A stretch of 64,000 nucleotides of DNA from Isoptericola halotolerans (lineage in GTDB: Bacteria; Actinomycetota; Actinomycetes; Actinomycetales; Cellulomonadaceae): NCBI RefSeq assembly GCF_003003075.1, contig NZ_PVTX01000003.1, forward strand, positions 124,001 through 188,000. The letters run 5' to 3'. Below are positions 19,462 through 27,969 of this stretch, piece after piece; within the stretch, counting starts at the first letter, position 1, and each line of letters begins with the position of its first letter. The notes under the pieces were generated by a model. That model was not told where the DNA came from. It did not search any database and worked only from the letters and a program-made list of their open reading frames with translations. Position numbers and translations under genes: made by a program.

Positions 19462-20421
19462 ATGCTCGCTGCCACCGTCGCCCGCTTCTCCCCCGACGAC
19501 CCGCTGCACGGACTCGAGGTCACCGACCGGCCCGCACCGACGGACCGGGAGCACTGGACCACGGTGCAGGTCCGTGCCGCCGCCCTCAACCACCACGACC
19601 TGTGGTCGTTGCGCGGGGTGGGCCTGCGCGAGGAACAGCTCCCGATGATCCTCGGCACGGACGCCGCCGGCGTCGCACCGGACGGCTCCGAGGTGGTGCT
19701 GCACGGCGTCGTCGGTGCGGACGGCCACGGCGTCGGCCCGCACGAGCGCCGGTCGCTGCTGTCCGAGCGGTACCCGGGCACCCTCGCCGAGCAGGTCGCC
19801 GTCCCCACGGCGAACCTGGTGCCCAAGCCCGCCGAGCTCACCTTCGCCGAGGCGGCCTGCCTGCCGACGGCGTGGCTCACGGCCTACCGGATGCTGTTCG
19901 GCGCGGCCGCGCTCCGGCCGGGCGACCGGGTCCTGGTGCAGGGCGTGGGCGGCGGTGTCGCGACGGCGGCCATCGTCCTGGGAGCGGCCGCCGGCCTCGA
20001 GGTGGTGGCCACGTCGCGCGACGGCGCCAAGCGCGAGCGGGCCCTCCAGCTCGGCGCGGCTCACGCCGTCGAACCCGGCACCCGGCTGCCCGCGCGCGTC
20101 GACGCCGTCGTCGAGTCCGTCGGGCAGGCGACATGGGCGCACTCGGTGCGGTCCGTGCGGCCCGGCGGCGTGATCGTCGTGTGCGGGGCCACCAGCGGCG
20201 ACGCACCGCCCGCGGAGCTCACGCGGGTGTTCTTCTCCGAGATCCGTGTCCAGGGCGTCACCATGGGCTCGCGCGAGGACCTCGCCGCGCTGCTGCGGTT
20301 CTGCGCACGGACCGGCGTGCGGCCCGTCATCGACTCCGAGGTGTCGCTGGCCGACGTCGGCGCCGGCCTCGCCCGGCTGGCGGCCGGCGACCAGACGGGC
20401 AAGATCGTCGTCATCCCCTGA
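19462..20421 (+). CDS. NADPH:quinone reductase-like MDR oxidoreductase
   Basis: A medium-chain dehydrogenase of 319 residues without the zinc-binding cysteines, so closer to quinone oxidoreductases than to alcohol dehydrogenases. NHHDLWSLRG marks the N-terminal domain and VLVQGVGGGVATAAI the nucleotide loop. TACGTT at 19450-19455 lies six bases before ATG 19462, indicating a leaderless mRNA. The stop codon is embedded in a repeated sequence (20419-20538). Confidence 0.87.
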   Translation: MLAATVARFSPDDPLHGLEVTDRPAPTDREHWTTVQVRAAALNHHDLWSLRGVGLREEQLPMILGTDAAGVAPDGSEVVLHGVVGADGHGVGPHERRSLLSERYPGTLAEQVAVPTANLVPKPAELTFAEAACLPTAWLTAYRMLFGAAALRPGDRVLVQGVGGGVATAAIVLGAAAGLEVVATSRDGAKRERALQLGAAHAVEPGTRLPARVDAVVESVGQATWAHSVRSVRPGGVIVVCGATSGDAPPAELTRVFFSEIRVQGVTMGSREDLAALLRFCARTGVRPVIDSEVSLADVGAGLARLAAGDQTGKIVVIP

Positions 20422-20538
20422 CCTCACGTCGTGCGCGCGATTGACCTCACGTTGCGGGCGCGATCTCTGGCCCGATATGCCCGCTATGCGCGGTTATTCG
20501 GCCCAGAAATCGCGCCCACAACGATCGCGCGCACGACG
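20419..20538. repeat. palindromic repeat element, copy 1
   Basis: Outer arms CGTCGTGCGCGCGAT (20427-20441) and 20524-20538 are perfect 15-bp complements. Inner arms starting CGTTGCGGGCGCGAT at 20450 pair with 20498-20523 with few mismatches. The left side also shows a direct repeat of about 23 bp (20419-20441 and 20442-20464, both beginning TGACCTCACGT). The element fills the gap between the MDR stop codon and the convergent gene. A related, more decayed copy is at 51130-51217. Confidence 0.75.
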
Positions 20539-20562
20539 CCCCGAGGGGGCCGACGGCGGGGG

Positions 20563-22308
20563 TCAGGCGAAGCGGGCGCGGTAGGCGTCGAGCAACGACG
20601 GGCCGTCGGGCCCGAGGTGCCACACGTTCCAGCCGTCGTCCGTGGGCGTGCCGCTCGCGGCCGAGGCCGCATGGTCCGGGTGCTGGTAGCGCGAGCCGTC
20701 GGACAGCTCGATCACGCCGTCGGGGTGCAGCACCGCCTCGAAGTGCTGGCGGCGGCGCGGCCGCGACCACACGAGCAGGGTGGGGCGGTGCAGCGTGGCC
20801 GCCAGCGCGATGAGGTCGCCGTCCACCTCGTCGTCGAACGCCAACGGCGCCGGCGGCGCGCTCTCGTACAGCCCGTGGTCGGGCGGTGGCGTGTACGACG
20901 GCGCCTCGAGCGGCGGGACCTCGAGGCGCGGCAGGTCGTCGGACGCGTTCGTCCAGGTGCTCGGCGTCGACGGCTCCCACCCGGAGGACCGGTACGGCGG
21001 CGGGTCGTTGAGCGGGTCCTCCCAGCGGGCCTCCGGCGGGTCCCACGGCGCCGGCTCACGGCGTCGTGCGGCAGGCTCCGGCCGAGGCACCGGCGGCAGG
21101 TCCAGCGCCGGGGCGGTGTACCGCGCGAAGTCCTCCCCGAGGCCGGGGGTGTCGGTGCTCGCCGCCGACGTCGTCGTGCGGCGAGCCAGCTCCGCGAGGT
21201 CGAGGTCCTCCGCCGAGCCCGCGGACGCCGCGGTGAAGGCCGCGAGCTCCGGCGAGGGCTGCTGAGGCTGCGACGAGAAGCGGTCGGTGCGGGACCGTCG
21301 TCGGACGGCGGGCGCCGGCTGGGGGGCCGGAGCCGGCTGGGGGGCGGCTGCCGGCTGCGGCGGCGCGGGAGGCGGCGGTGGAGGGGTGTCCGCGGGCGCC
21401 GGACGGGGCACCGCACCCTCCGGCGCGACACCGCCCGGTGCCCCCGCGCCCGGGGCGTCGGGCCGGACCGTGGGCAGCGACAGGCTGGAGGCGCCGGCGG
21501 CGGCCCGCCGTCCCGCCCGGGTCCGCTGCGGGGCCGGGTCGGGCGTGGCCGGCCGGGCCGGTGCCGCGGGCGCGCTGGGTGCGGCGGGCTGGGTCACCGC
21601 GGGGTGCTTGCCGGTGAGCGCGATGCCGACCTTGACGCCCTCGGCGAACGACTCCGGCTCGCTGCCGCCGGCCGCCGAACCGCCGCGGGCCTCCTCCGCG
21701 GGTGCGGCGCCGGACAGGCGCGGCGCCGTCGGGGCGGAGGCGGGGTGGATGACGAGCGGGGAGACGTCGACGAACCGCCGGCCGTCCTGGCTGTGCACCA
21801 CGCCCATCTTGAGGACCTCGACGGGCATCGTGGGCTGGCGCAGGAAGTCGACGGCGTTGAGGATCTCCTCGCCGGCGTCCTGGCAGATGATGATCAGCCG
21901 GGCGCTGGAACGCCCCGGCTGGGAGCGGGTGATCGGCACGGAGTCGTAGAACGAGGCGACGTCGCGCTGGAACGCGTTCGGCCCGCCGTGGTAGCGGGAC
22001 GCTAGCTCTCCCCGGGTGAGCCGGCCGGCCCAGCCCGCGTGGTCCAGCGCCCGGGTCAGGGCCGGGCGGTCGAGATCGGCGACCAGCTCGACCACGACCG
22101 GTGAGCCGGTGGCGTCCAGCGCGAGCAGGTGCGGCTCGTCCGGCCCCACGCCCTGCGCGACGGGGAAGATCTGCTCACCGAGCAGCCCGTCAATGTGCGA
22201 GTCCACGACGCGGTGCGCCGTCGTCCCGAGCCCGGGCTCCACGGCCCCTGAGGATCGCCCGGACTGGACGAGGAGCGGCCTGCTGGCGTCGACCTCGAAC
22301 AGTGGCAT
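20563..22308 (-). CDS. protein with nuclease-like N-terminal domain and RAMA-like C-terminal domain
   Basis: A 581-residue protein. Residues 1-190 resemble PD-(D/E)XK-type nuclease folds (EPHLLALDATGSPVVVELVA, ALDHAGWAG), although the usual catalytic Lys after the Glu is not evident. The middle third is a long Pro/Ala/Gln-rich disordered linker. The last 90 residues (AVLHPDGVIELSDGSRYQHP then DGWNVWHLGPDG) match the pattern of the RAMA domain, found in readers of modified DNA in restriction-like systems. The start is ATG 22308 with GGGGAGA upstream. No methylase or other defence gene is adjacent. Domain calls are pattern recognition only. Confidence 0.55.
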   Translation of the reverse strand: MPLFEVDASRPLLVQSGRSSGAVEPGLGTTAHRVVDSHIDGLLGEQIFPVAQGVGPDEPHLLALDATGSPVVVELVADLDRPALTRALDHAGWAGRLTRGELASRYHGGPNAFQRDVASFYDSVPITRSQPGRSSARLIIICQDAGEEILNAVDFLRQPTMPVEVLKMGVVHSQDGRRFVDVSPLVIHPASAPTAPRLSGAAPAEEARGGSAAGGSEPESFAEGVKVGIALTGKHPAVTQPAAPSAPAAPARPATPDPAPQRTRAGRRAAAGASSLSLPTVRPDAPGAGAPGGVAPEGAVPRPAPADTPPPPPPAPPQPAAAPQPAPAPQPAPAVRRRSRTDRFSSQPQQPSPELAAFTAASAGSAEDLDLAELARRTTTSAASTDTPGLGEDFARYTAPALDLPPVPRPEPAARRREPAPWDPPEARWEDPLNDPPPYRSSGWEPSTPSTWTNASDDLPRLEVPPLEAPSYTPPPDHGLYESAPPAPLAFDDEVDGDLIALAATLHRPTLLVWSRPRRRQHFEAVLHPDGVIELSDGSRYQHPDHAASAASGTPTDDGWNVWHLGPDGPSLLDAYRARFA

Positions 22309-22413
22309 CGCGCTGACTTCTCCCCGGTTGCGGCACACGGCCCGGTGCCGTGTGCCGCATAGCCTACGGCGCGGGGTCCCGTGACCTGCAACACCCCAGG
22401 TGGGTGACCACGA

Positions 22414-22734
22414 TCACGCGTGGCCGGCCTGCTCCTCGTCCGCCGCGAGGGCCTCCTCGACCCTGCGGACCTTGGCGTCGAGCTGGCCGGTGTACCCCGG
22501 GCGGATGTCCGCCTTGAGGACCAGCGAGACCCGGTGGCCGCCCGCGCCGACGGCCTCGGTGGCGCGCTGGATCACCGGCATCACCTCGTCCCACTCGCCC
22601 TCGACCTCGGTGAACATGGACGTGGTCCGGTGCGGCAGCCCGGACTCGCGCACGATGCGGACGGCCTCGGCGACGGGGCCCGCGACGGACTCCCCCGCGC
22701 CGAGCGGGGAGACGGAGAACGCGAAGACAGCCAT
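22414..22734 (-). CDS. MTH1187/YkoF-type thiamine-binding protein
   Basis: A 106-residue protein with the N-terminus MAVFAFSVSPLGAGESVA, the mid motif RTTSMFTEVEGEWDEVM and SLVLKADIRPG, all typical of the MTH1187 family, which forms a ferredoxin-like fold and binds thiamine-like ligands in characterised members. It is divergent from cofD with 35 bases between start codons. The cellular role is uncertain. Confidence 0.85.
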   Translation of the reverse strand: MAVFAFSVSPLGAGESVAGPVAEAVRIVRESGLPHRTTSMFTEVEGEWDEVMPVIQRATEAVGAGGHRVSLVLKADIRPGYTGQLDAKVRRVEEALAADEEQAGHA

Positions 22735-22769
22735 GCGTCCATCATGCCGTGCCCGTCTAGGCTCGGGGG

Positions 22770-23732
22770 GTGAGTACCTCGGTGACGGTCCTGGCCGGTG
22801 GCGTCGGCGGCGCCCGGCTCGCGCACGGCTTCGCGCTGGCGCTGCCCGACGGCGGCGCGCCGGCGGACGGTGGCGGCCTGACGTGCGTGGTCAACGTGGG
22901 TGACGACACGGCACGCCACGGGCTGCACGTCTCGCCCGACCTCGACACGGTGATGTACACCCTGGCCGGGCTCAACGACGAGGAGCGCGGCTGGGGGCTC
23001 ACGGGCGAGTCGTACGCCACGCTGGCGCAGCTCGAGCGGCTGGGCGAGGACACGTGGTTCACGCTCGGGGACAAGGACCTCGCCACCCACGTGGTGCGGA
23101 CCGCCCGGCTCCGGGAGGGTGTGCCGCTGAGCGAGGTGACGGCCGCGCTGGCGGCGTCGCTGGGGGTGCACGCCCGGCTGCTGCCCGTCACGGACGACCC
23201 GGTGCGCACGCGGGTCACCACGCCGTCGGGCACGCTGGCCTTCCAGGAGTACTTCGTGCGGCGCCAGCACGCGGACGCGGTGCTGGGTCTGACCTTCGAC
23301 GGGATCGGGACGGCGGCTCCCGCCCCCGGGGTGCTGCCGGCGGTGACGGACGCCGACCTCCTCGTGGTGGCGCCGTCGAACCCGTTCCTGTCGGTGGAGC
23401 CGGTGCTCGGGGTGCCCGGCGTGCGCGACGCCGTGCGGGCTTCTCGCGCGCGCCGGGTGGCGGTGAGCCCGATCGTGGGCGGGCGCGCCGTGAAGGGTCC
23501 GGCCGCGCAGATCCTCGAGACGCTGGGGCACGAGGTCTCGGCGCTGGGCGTGGCCCGGCTCTACACCGGCGTGGTGGACGTCATGGTGATCGACGAGGCC
23601 GACGCAGCGCTCGCCGCCCCGATCGCGGACCTCGGGTTCGAGGTGGTGGTCACCGGCACCGTCATGGGTGGCCCGGACGGCCGCGAGCGCCTCGCCCGCG
23701 AGCTCCTCGCCGGCGTCGGGCACCGGGCGTGA
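22770..23732 (+). CDS. cofD: 2-phospho-L-lactate transferase (F420 biosynthesis)
   Basis: Also called FbiA in actinobacteria. It joins the activated phospholactyl/phosphoenolpyruvyl group to Fo, making F420-0 or its dehydro form. It is 320 residues long. The N-terminal nucleotide motif is VLAGGVGGARLAHGF, followed by NVGDDTARHGLHVSPDLDTV and GRAVKGPAAQ. The start is GTG 22770, with TAGGCT at 22758-22763 exactly six bases upstream, indicating a leaderless start. It overlaps cofC by four bases, so the two make one operon. Confidence 0.95.
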   Translation: MSTSVTVLAGGVGGARLAHGFALALPDGGAPADGGGLTCVVNVGDDTARHGLHVSPDLDTVMYTLAGLNDEERGWGLTGESYATLAQLERLGEDTWFTLGDKDLATHVVRTARLREGVPLSEVTAALAASLGVHARLLPVTDDPVRTRVTTPSGTLAFQEYFVRRQHADAVLGLTFDGIGTAAPAPGVLPAVTDADLLVVAPSNPFLSVEPVLGVPGVRDAVRASRARRVAVSPIVGGRAVKGPAAQILETLGHEVSALGVARLYTGVVDVMVIDEADAALAAPIADLGFEVVVTGTVMGGPDGRERLARELLAGVGHRA

Positions 23733-24472
23733 CGAGCCCTCGCACGGTCGCGGTCGTCCCCCTGCGGGACGGCGTCTCCGGCAAGTCGCGGCTGGCGGCC
23801 GCCCTGGACCCGGGTGCCCGACGGCGGCTGGTCGTCGCGCTCGCCCGGCACGTCGGGGAGGTCCTCGCCTCGCTGGTGGCGGACGGCGGGCTGGCGGGTG
23901 TCGTGGTCGTGACGGCGGACGTGCCGTTCGTCGAGGAGGTGCTGCCCGGTCTGATCGGCAACTCGTCACCTGATCGGCAGTCCGGACTGCCGATCAGGTC
24001 ACGAGTTGCCGAGGTGATTCCGGAGCCGCCCGACCGGCCCGGCCTGAACGGTGCCCTCGACCACGCCCGCGAGCACGTCCGGGTGCACGCTCGTGAGCAC
24101 GGCGCGTACCGCGGGGCGGACCGGGTGCTGGTGGTGCACGCGGACCTGCCGCGGCTCACGGCCGCCGACGTGCACGCCCTCCTCACGACCGAGGCGGACG
24201 TGGCCGTCGCGACCGACCGGCACGGCACCGGCACCAACCTGTTGTCCGTGCCGCTGGAGGTGCCGGGCGCCGACGGCTTCCCCTTCCGGTTCGGTCCCGG
24301 GTCCCGGGCCGCCCACGAGGGGGAGGCCGCCGCGCACGGCCTGACCTCCGCCGTCGTGCAACGCCCCGGCACGGCCGCCGACCTGGACACGATCGACGAC
24401 TGGGCCGAGCTCCCGGGCGAGATCCGTGCCCGGGTGGGTGCCGCCGTCGGGCACCCGCTGACCGCGCGGTAG
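23729..24472 (+). CDS. cofC: 2-phospho-L-lactate/PEP guanylyltransferase (F420 biosynthesis), with palindrome insertion
   Basis: CofC/FbiD activates phospholactate or phosphoenolpyruvate with GTP for the CofD step. The start is GTG 23729, overlapping the cofD stop (GTGA), giving 247 residues. Family motifs are VAVVPLRDGVSGKSRL, VVVTADVPFVEEVL, GLNGALDHA, VLVVHADLPRL and GTGTNLLSVPL. About 18 residues (IGNSSPDRQSGLPIRSR) between VLPGL and VAEVIPEPPD are encoded by a 58-bp palindrome and look like an in-frame insertion in a surface loop. The flanking family sequence is intact, so the enzyme may still work. Confidence 0.9.
   Translation: MTSPRTVAVVPLRDGVSGKSRLAAALDPGARRRLVVALARHVGEVLASLVADGGLAGVVVVTADVPFVEEVLPGLIGNSSPDRQSGLPIRSRVAEVIPEPPDRPGLNGALDHAREHVRVHAREHGAYRGADRVLVVHADLPRLTAADVHALLTTEADVAVATDRHGTGTNLLSVPLEVPGADGFPFRFGPGSRAAHEGEAAAHGLTSAVVQRPGTAADLDTIDDWAELPGEIRARVGAAVGHPLTAR
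23955..24012. repeat. 58-bp near-perfect palindrome inside cofC
   Basis: The left arm 23955-23983 and right arm 23984-24012 are complements over 29 bp with a single mismatch (C at 23967 against C at 24000) and no loop. The 10-mer CTGATCGGCA occurs both at 23951 and at 23970. It is read in frame as part of cofC. No target-site duplication can be defined with certainty. Confidence 0.9.
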
Positions 24473-24476
24473 CGCC

Positions 24477-25445
24477 TCAGGCCGCGTCGAGCCGGGCACG
24501 GACCTCGGCCGGCAGGTCGAGGTGCACCGCGCCGAGGAGCTCGTCGAGCTGCTCCACCGAGCTCGGCCCGGTCACCGGGACGACCGGGACCTCGCCGCCC
24601 ATCATCCAGCTCAGCGCCACCTGCGCGGGCGTCGCGCCGATCTCGCGGGCCACCTCCCGCAGCACGCTGACCCGGTGGACCGAACCGGGGTGGTCGGCGT
24701 CGTGGTACAGCCCCTTGTCCTCCCGCATCAGGGCACCCGCCTGCAGCGGCCCGTACCCCACGACCGTCAGCGCGGGCCGGCCCGGCGCCCCCGTGGAGGC
24801 GGCGTAGTCGAGCAGGTCGCGGGTCACCCAGGGCCGCGACGTCGGCCGCGGGTACACGTAGGAGTGCTGCTGCTGCACGACGGCGTAGGGCGGCACCCCC
24901 TGGCGCTCGGCCTCGGCGCGGGCCTCCACCAGGCGCCACAGCGCGACGTTGGAGATGCCCGTCAGGCCCACCGACCTCTCGGCCTGGAGCTTGCCGAGGG
25001 CGCCGACCGTCTCGGCGAGCGGGGTGGCCCGGTCGTCCACGTGCCCGTAGAGCACGTCGATGCGGTCGGTGCCCAGGTGGCGCAGGCTCTCGTGGGCCTG
25101 GGCCTCGATCACCTCGGCGCCCAGGCCCTCGAAGTTCTCCGGCCCGAAGGGTGCCGCCGGGTCGCGGGGACCGGCACCGACCTTGGTGGCGATGCGTACC
25201 TGGTCGCGGACGCCGCGCGACGCCAGCCAGCCGCCGATCAGGTCCTCGCTGTCCCGGCCGTGGCCTCCGTTCCAGATCGCATAGTTGTTCGCGGTGTCGA
25301 GGAAGGTGCCCCCGGCCTCGACGAACCGGTCGAGGATCGCCTCCGAGGTGGCCGGGTCCACGAGGGTGCCGTAGTTCATGGTGCCGAGGCACAGCATGGA
25401 GACCTCGATGGCGCGGTCTCCGGTGCCGATGGTGCGGTAGCGCAT
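24477..25445 (-). CDS. aldo/keto reductase (copy 1)
   Basis: NADPH-dependent reductase of 322 residues. The catalytic tetrad appears as Asp in FLDTANNYAIW with the Tyr shortly after it, Lys in RIATKVG and His in VLYGHVDD. The start is ATG 25445 with GGAGAG upstream. It is strongly similar in length and sequence to the next gene upstream, so the two arose by tandem duplication. Both face away from a MocR-type regulator, which may control them. The substrate is unknown. It converges on cofC with only four bases between stop codons. Confidence 0.92.
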   Translation of the reverse strand: MRYRTIGTGDRAIEVSMLCLGTMNYGTLVDPATSEAILDRFVEAGGTFLDTANNYAIWNGGHGRDSEDLIGGWLASRGVRDQVRIATKVGAGPRDPAAPFGPENFEGLGAEVIEAQAHESLRHLGTDRIDVLYGHVDDRATPLAETVGALGKLQAERSVGLTGISNVALWRLVEARAEAERQGVPPYAVVQQQHSYVYPRPTSRPWVTRDLLDYAASTGAPGRPALTVVGYGPLQAGALMREDKGLYHDADHPGSVHRVSVLREVAREIGATPAQVALSWMMGGEVPVVPVTGPSSVEQLDELLGAVHLDLPAEVRARLDAA

Positions 25446-25471
25446 GGTGCTCTCCGTTCGGTGGTATCGGT

Positions 25472-26452
25472 TCAGACGGCGTCGAGCCGGGCGCGCAGCT
25501 CCGGGTCGAGGTCGAGGTCGGCGGCACCGAGCAGCTCGTCGAGCTGGTCGACGCTGCTCGCACCGACGACGGGGATCACCGGGACCTCGCCGCCGAGCAG
25601 CCACGCGAGCACCACCTGGTTCGGCGTGGCGCCGATCTCTGCCGCCACCTCGCGCAGCACACGCAGCCGCTCGTGGGTGGTGGCGTGGTCGAAGCCGTCC
25701 CACAACGGCTTGTCGGCACGAGTGAGGGCGCCCTGCATGAGGGGCGAGTACGCGGTCACGGCGAGCGGGCTGCCCGCCTCGGACGACGCGCGGGCGTAGT
25801 CGAGCAGCTCCGACGACGCCCAGTTGTGCCGGCCGACGTCCGGCCGCGGGTAGGGGTACGTGAGCTGCTGCTGCACCAGCCCGTAGGGGGCGACGCCCTG
25901 ACGGCGGGCCTCCTCGCGGGCCTCGACCACGCGGTGCAGCGCGGCGTTGGAGATGCCGGTGATCCCGACGATCCCCTCCGCCTGGAGCGTGCCGAACGCG
26001 CCGACGGTCTCGGCGAGCGAGGTGTCGACGTCGTCCACGTGGCCGTAGAGGGCGTCGAGGTGGTCGACGCCGAGGTGGCGCAGGCTCTCCCGCGCCTCCC
26101 GGGCGATCGTGTCGGCGCCGAGGCCCTGGTAGTTCGACGGCGGCACGTGCGTCTGCGGCAGGTCCGGGTCCTTCTTGGCCGCACCCACCTTGGTGGCGAG
26201 GCGCACGTCGTCGCGGAGGCCCCGGTCCGCGAGCCAGCGGCCGAGGACGTCCTCGCTGTCCCGGCCGTGCCCGCCGTCCCAGCCGTTGTAGTTGTTCGCG
26301 GTGTCGAGGAACGTGCCGCCGGCCTCGACGAAGCGGTCGAGGATCGCGAACGACGTGGCCTCGTCCGTGTGGGTGCCGAACCACATCGTGCCGAGGCACA
26401 GGGCGCTGACCTCGAAGGACGTCGAGCCGTTGCTGATGGTGCGGTAGCGCAT
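25472..26452 (-). CDS. aldo/keto reductase (copy 2)
   Basis: Paralogue of the preceding gene, 326 residues, sharing blocks such as RFVEAGGTFLDTANNY, GHGRDSED and VEQLDELLGA or its variant VDQLDELLGA. The active-site residues are retained: Asp and Tyr in DTANNY, Lys in LATKVG and His in LYGHVDD. The start at ATG 26452 has AAGGAGA upstream. The 67-base gap to the divergent MocR-type gene contains the palindrome GGTATACC (26502-26509), which overlaps the likely promoters of both. Confidence 0.92.
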   Translation of the reverse strand: MRYRTISNGSTSFEVSALCLGTMWFGTHTDEATSFAILDRFVEAGGTFLDTANNYNGWDGGHGRDSEDVLGRWLADRGLRDDVRLATKVGAAKKDPDLPQTHVPPSNYQGLGADTIAREARESLRHLGVDHLDALYGHVDDVDTSLAETVGAFGTLQAEGIVGITGISNAALHRVVEAREEARRQGVAPYGLVQQQLTYPYPRPDVGRHNWASSELLDYARASSEAGSPLAVTAYSPLMQGALTRADKPLWDGFDHATTHERLRVLREVAAEIGATPNQVVLAWLLGGEVPVIPVVGASSVDQLDELLGAADLDLDPELRARLDAV

Positions 26453-26519
26453 GGTGTCTCCTTCGTTCTGACCCCGTCGACGCTACGGAGAGATCGGACC
26501 GGGTATACCGTCCATTGAC

Positions 26520-27965
26520 ATGGCCAGTGACCAGACCAATCTGGCGTGGGAGACACTGCTCGACCTGGGCTCCGCGCCCGGCCCGCGAGTGGCGCGGCTC
26601 GAGCGCGCACTGCGTGACGCCGTCGGCTCCGGGCGGTTGCCGGCCGGTGCCGCGCTGCCCGCCAGCCGCCGGCTCGCCGAGTCGCTCGGCATCTCACGCT
26701 GGGTCGTCACCGAGGCCTACGGCCAGCTCGTCGCCGAGGGCGTGCTCGAGGCGCGAGTGGGTGCCGGCACGCGAGTGGCCGCCGGGCCGGGACCCGGTGC
26801 CGGGCCGGCCCGCGACCCGACTCCGGCGACGGCCGCGCCGCCGCACCTGCCGCTCCTGCCCCCGCGGCCCGTCTTCGACCTGCGCCCCGGGATTGCCGAC
26901 CTCCGGCACGTCCCGCGGGACGCCTGGCTGCGGGCGGCGCGCGAGGCGCTGACCACGGCCTCGAGCACGGACCTCTCGGCGGCGCCCGGACCGGGCCACC
27001 CTGCCGCGCGCACGGCGGTGGCGGCCCATCTGCGCCGCGCGCGGATGGTCGAGGCGCCGGACACCGCCGTCGTGGTGACCCGCGGAGCGACCGACGCGAT
27101 GGCGCGCGTCGCGGCCGCCCTGCGGGCCGCCGGGCACACGCACCTGCTCGTGGAGGACCCGTCGTGGCCCGTCCTGCGCGACGTCGCACGACAGGCCGGG
27201 CTGGAGCCCGTGCCGGTGCCGGTGGACGCCCGCGGGATCGACGTCGACCGCCTCGCCGAGGCCGGCGCCCGGACCGGAGCACGAGCGGTGCTGCTCACCC
27301 CCGCCCACCAGTTCCCCACGGGGGTGGCGCTCGCCGGCGAGCGCCGCGAGGCGGTGCTGGCCTGGGCCCGCGCCGTCGACGGCCTGGTGATCGAGGACGA
27401 CTACGACGCCGAGTTCCGCTACGACCGGCGGCCCGTGGCGGCCCTGCAGCGGCTCGACCCGGAGCGGGTCGTGCTGCTCGGGTCCGTGAGCAAGACGATG
27501 TCACCGGCGTTCGGGATCGGATGGATGGTGGTGCCGACCGGGTGGCGGGCCGCGGTGGGCGAGGCCGGACCGGGCGGCGCGCCGTCCGTCGTGGACCAGC
27601 TCACCTTCACGCGGTTCCTCACCGACGGCGGGTACGACCGGCACCTGCGGGCCGCGCGGACGCGGTTCCGGCGGCGGCACGACGCGCTCGCGAGCGCCGT
27701 CGGGCACCGGATGCCCGGCGCACGGCTGCACGGCATGGCCGCCGGGCTGCACGCGGTGCTCGAGCTGCCCGACGACGGCGACGTGCGGGCGTCCGACGCG
27801 GCCGAGTTGGTCCGGGCGGCCGCTGCCCGCGACGTCGGCGTGGTCGACCTGCGGCGCTACCAGGCCCGGCCGGCGGCACGGTCGCGGACGCTGGTGCTCG
27901 GCTACGGGAACCTCGTCGACGCCCGGCTGGAGGAGGCGGTGGCGCGGCTGGCGGCCTGCGTCTGA
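26520..27965 (+). CDS. MocR/PdxR-family regulator (GntR helix-turn-helix plus aminotransferase fold)
   Basis: A 481-residue chimeric regulator. The N-terminal winged helix (about residues 20-90) has GRLPAGAALPASRRLAESLGISRWVVTEAYGQL. After an Ala/Pro linker comes an aminotransferase class I domain with IEDDYDAEFRYDRRP and the PLP lysine in LLGSVSKTMSPAFGIGW. Such proteins sense PLP, amino acids or aldehydes. It is divergent from two aldo/keto reductases, its likely targets. The start is ATG 26520; TACCGT (26506-26511) is eight bases upstream, and no ribosome binding site is seen. Confidence 0.9.
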   Translation: MASDQTNLAWETLLDLGSAPGPRVARLERALRDAVGSGRLPAGAALPASRRLAESLGISRWVVTEAYGQLVAEGVLEARVGAGTRVAAGPGPGAGPARDPTPATAAPPHLPLLPPRPVFDLRPGIADLRHVPRDAWLRAAREALTTASSTDLSAAPGPGHPAARTAVAAHLRRARMVEAPDTAVVVTRGATDAMARVAAALRAAGHTHLLVEDPSWPVLRDVARQAGLEPVPVPVDARGIDVDRLAEAGARTGARAVLLTPAHQFPTGVALAGERREAVLAWARAVDGLVIEDDYDAEFRYDRRPVAALQRLDPERVVLLGSVSKTMSPAFGIGWMVVPTGWRAAVGEAGPGGAPSVVDQLTFTRFLTDGGYDRHLRAARTRFRRRHDALASAVGHRMPGARLHGMAAGLHAVLELPDDGDVRASDAAELVRAAAARDVGVVDLRRYQARPAARSRTLVLGYGNLVDARLEEAVARLAACV

Positions 27966-27969
27966 GGGC

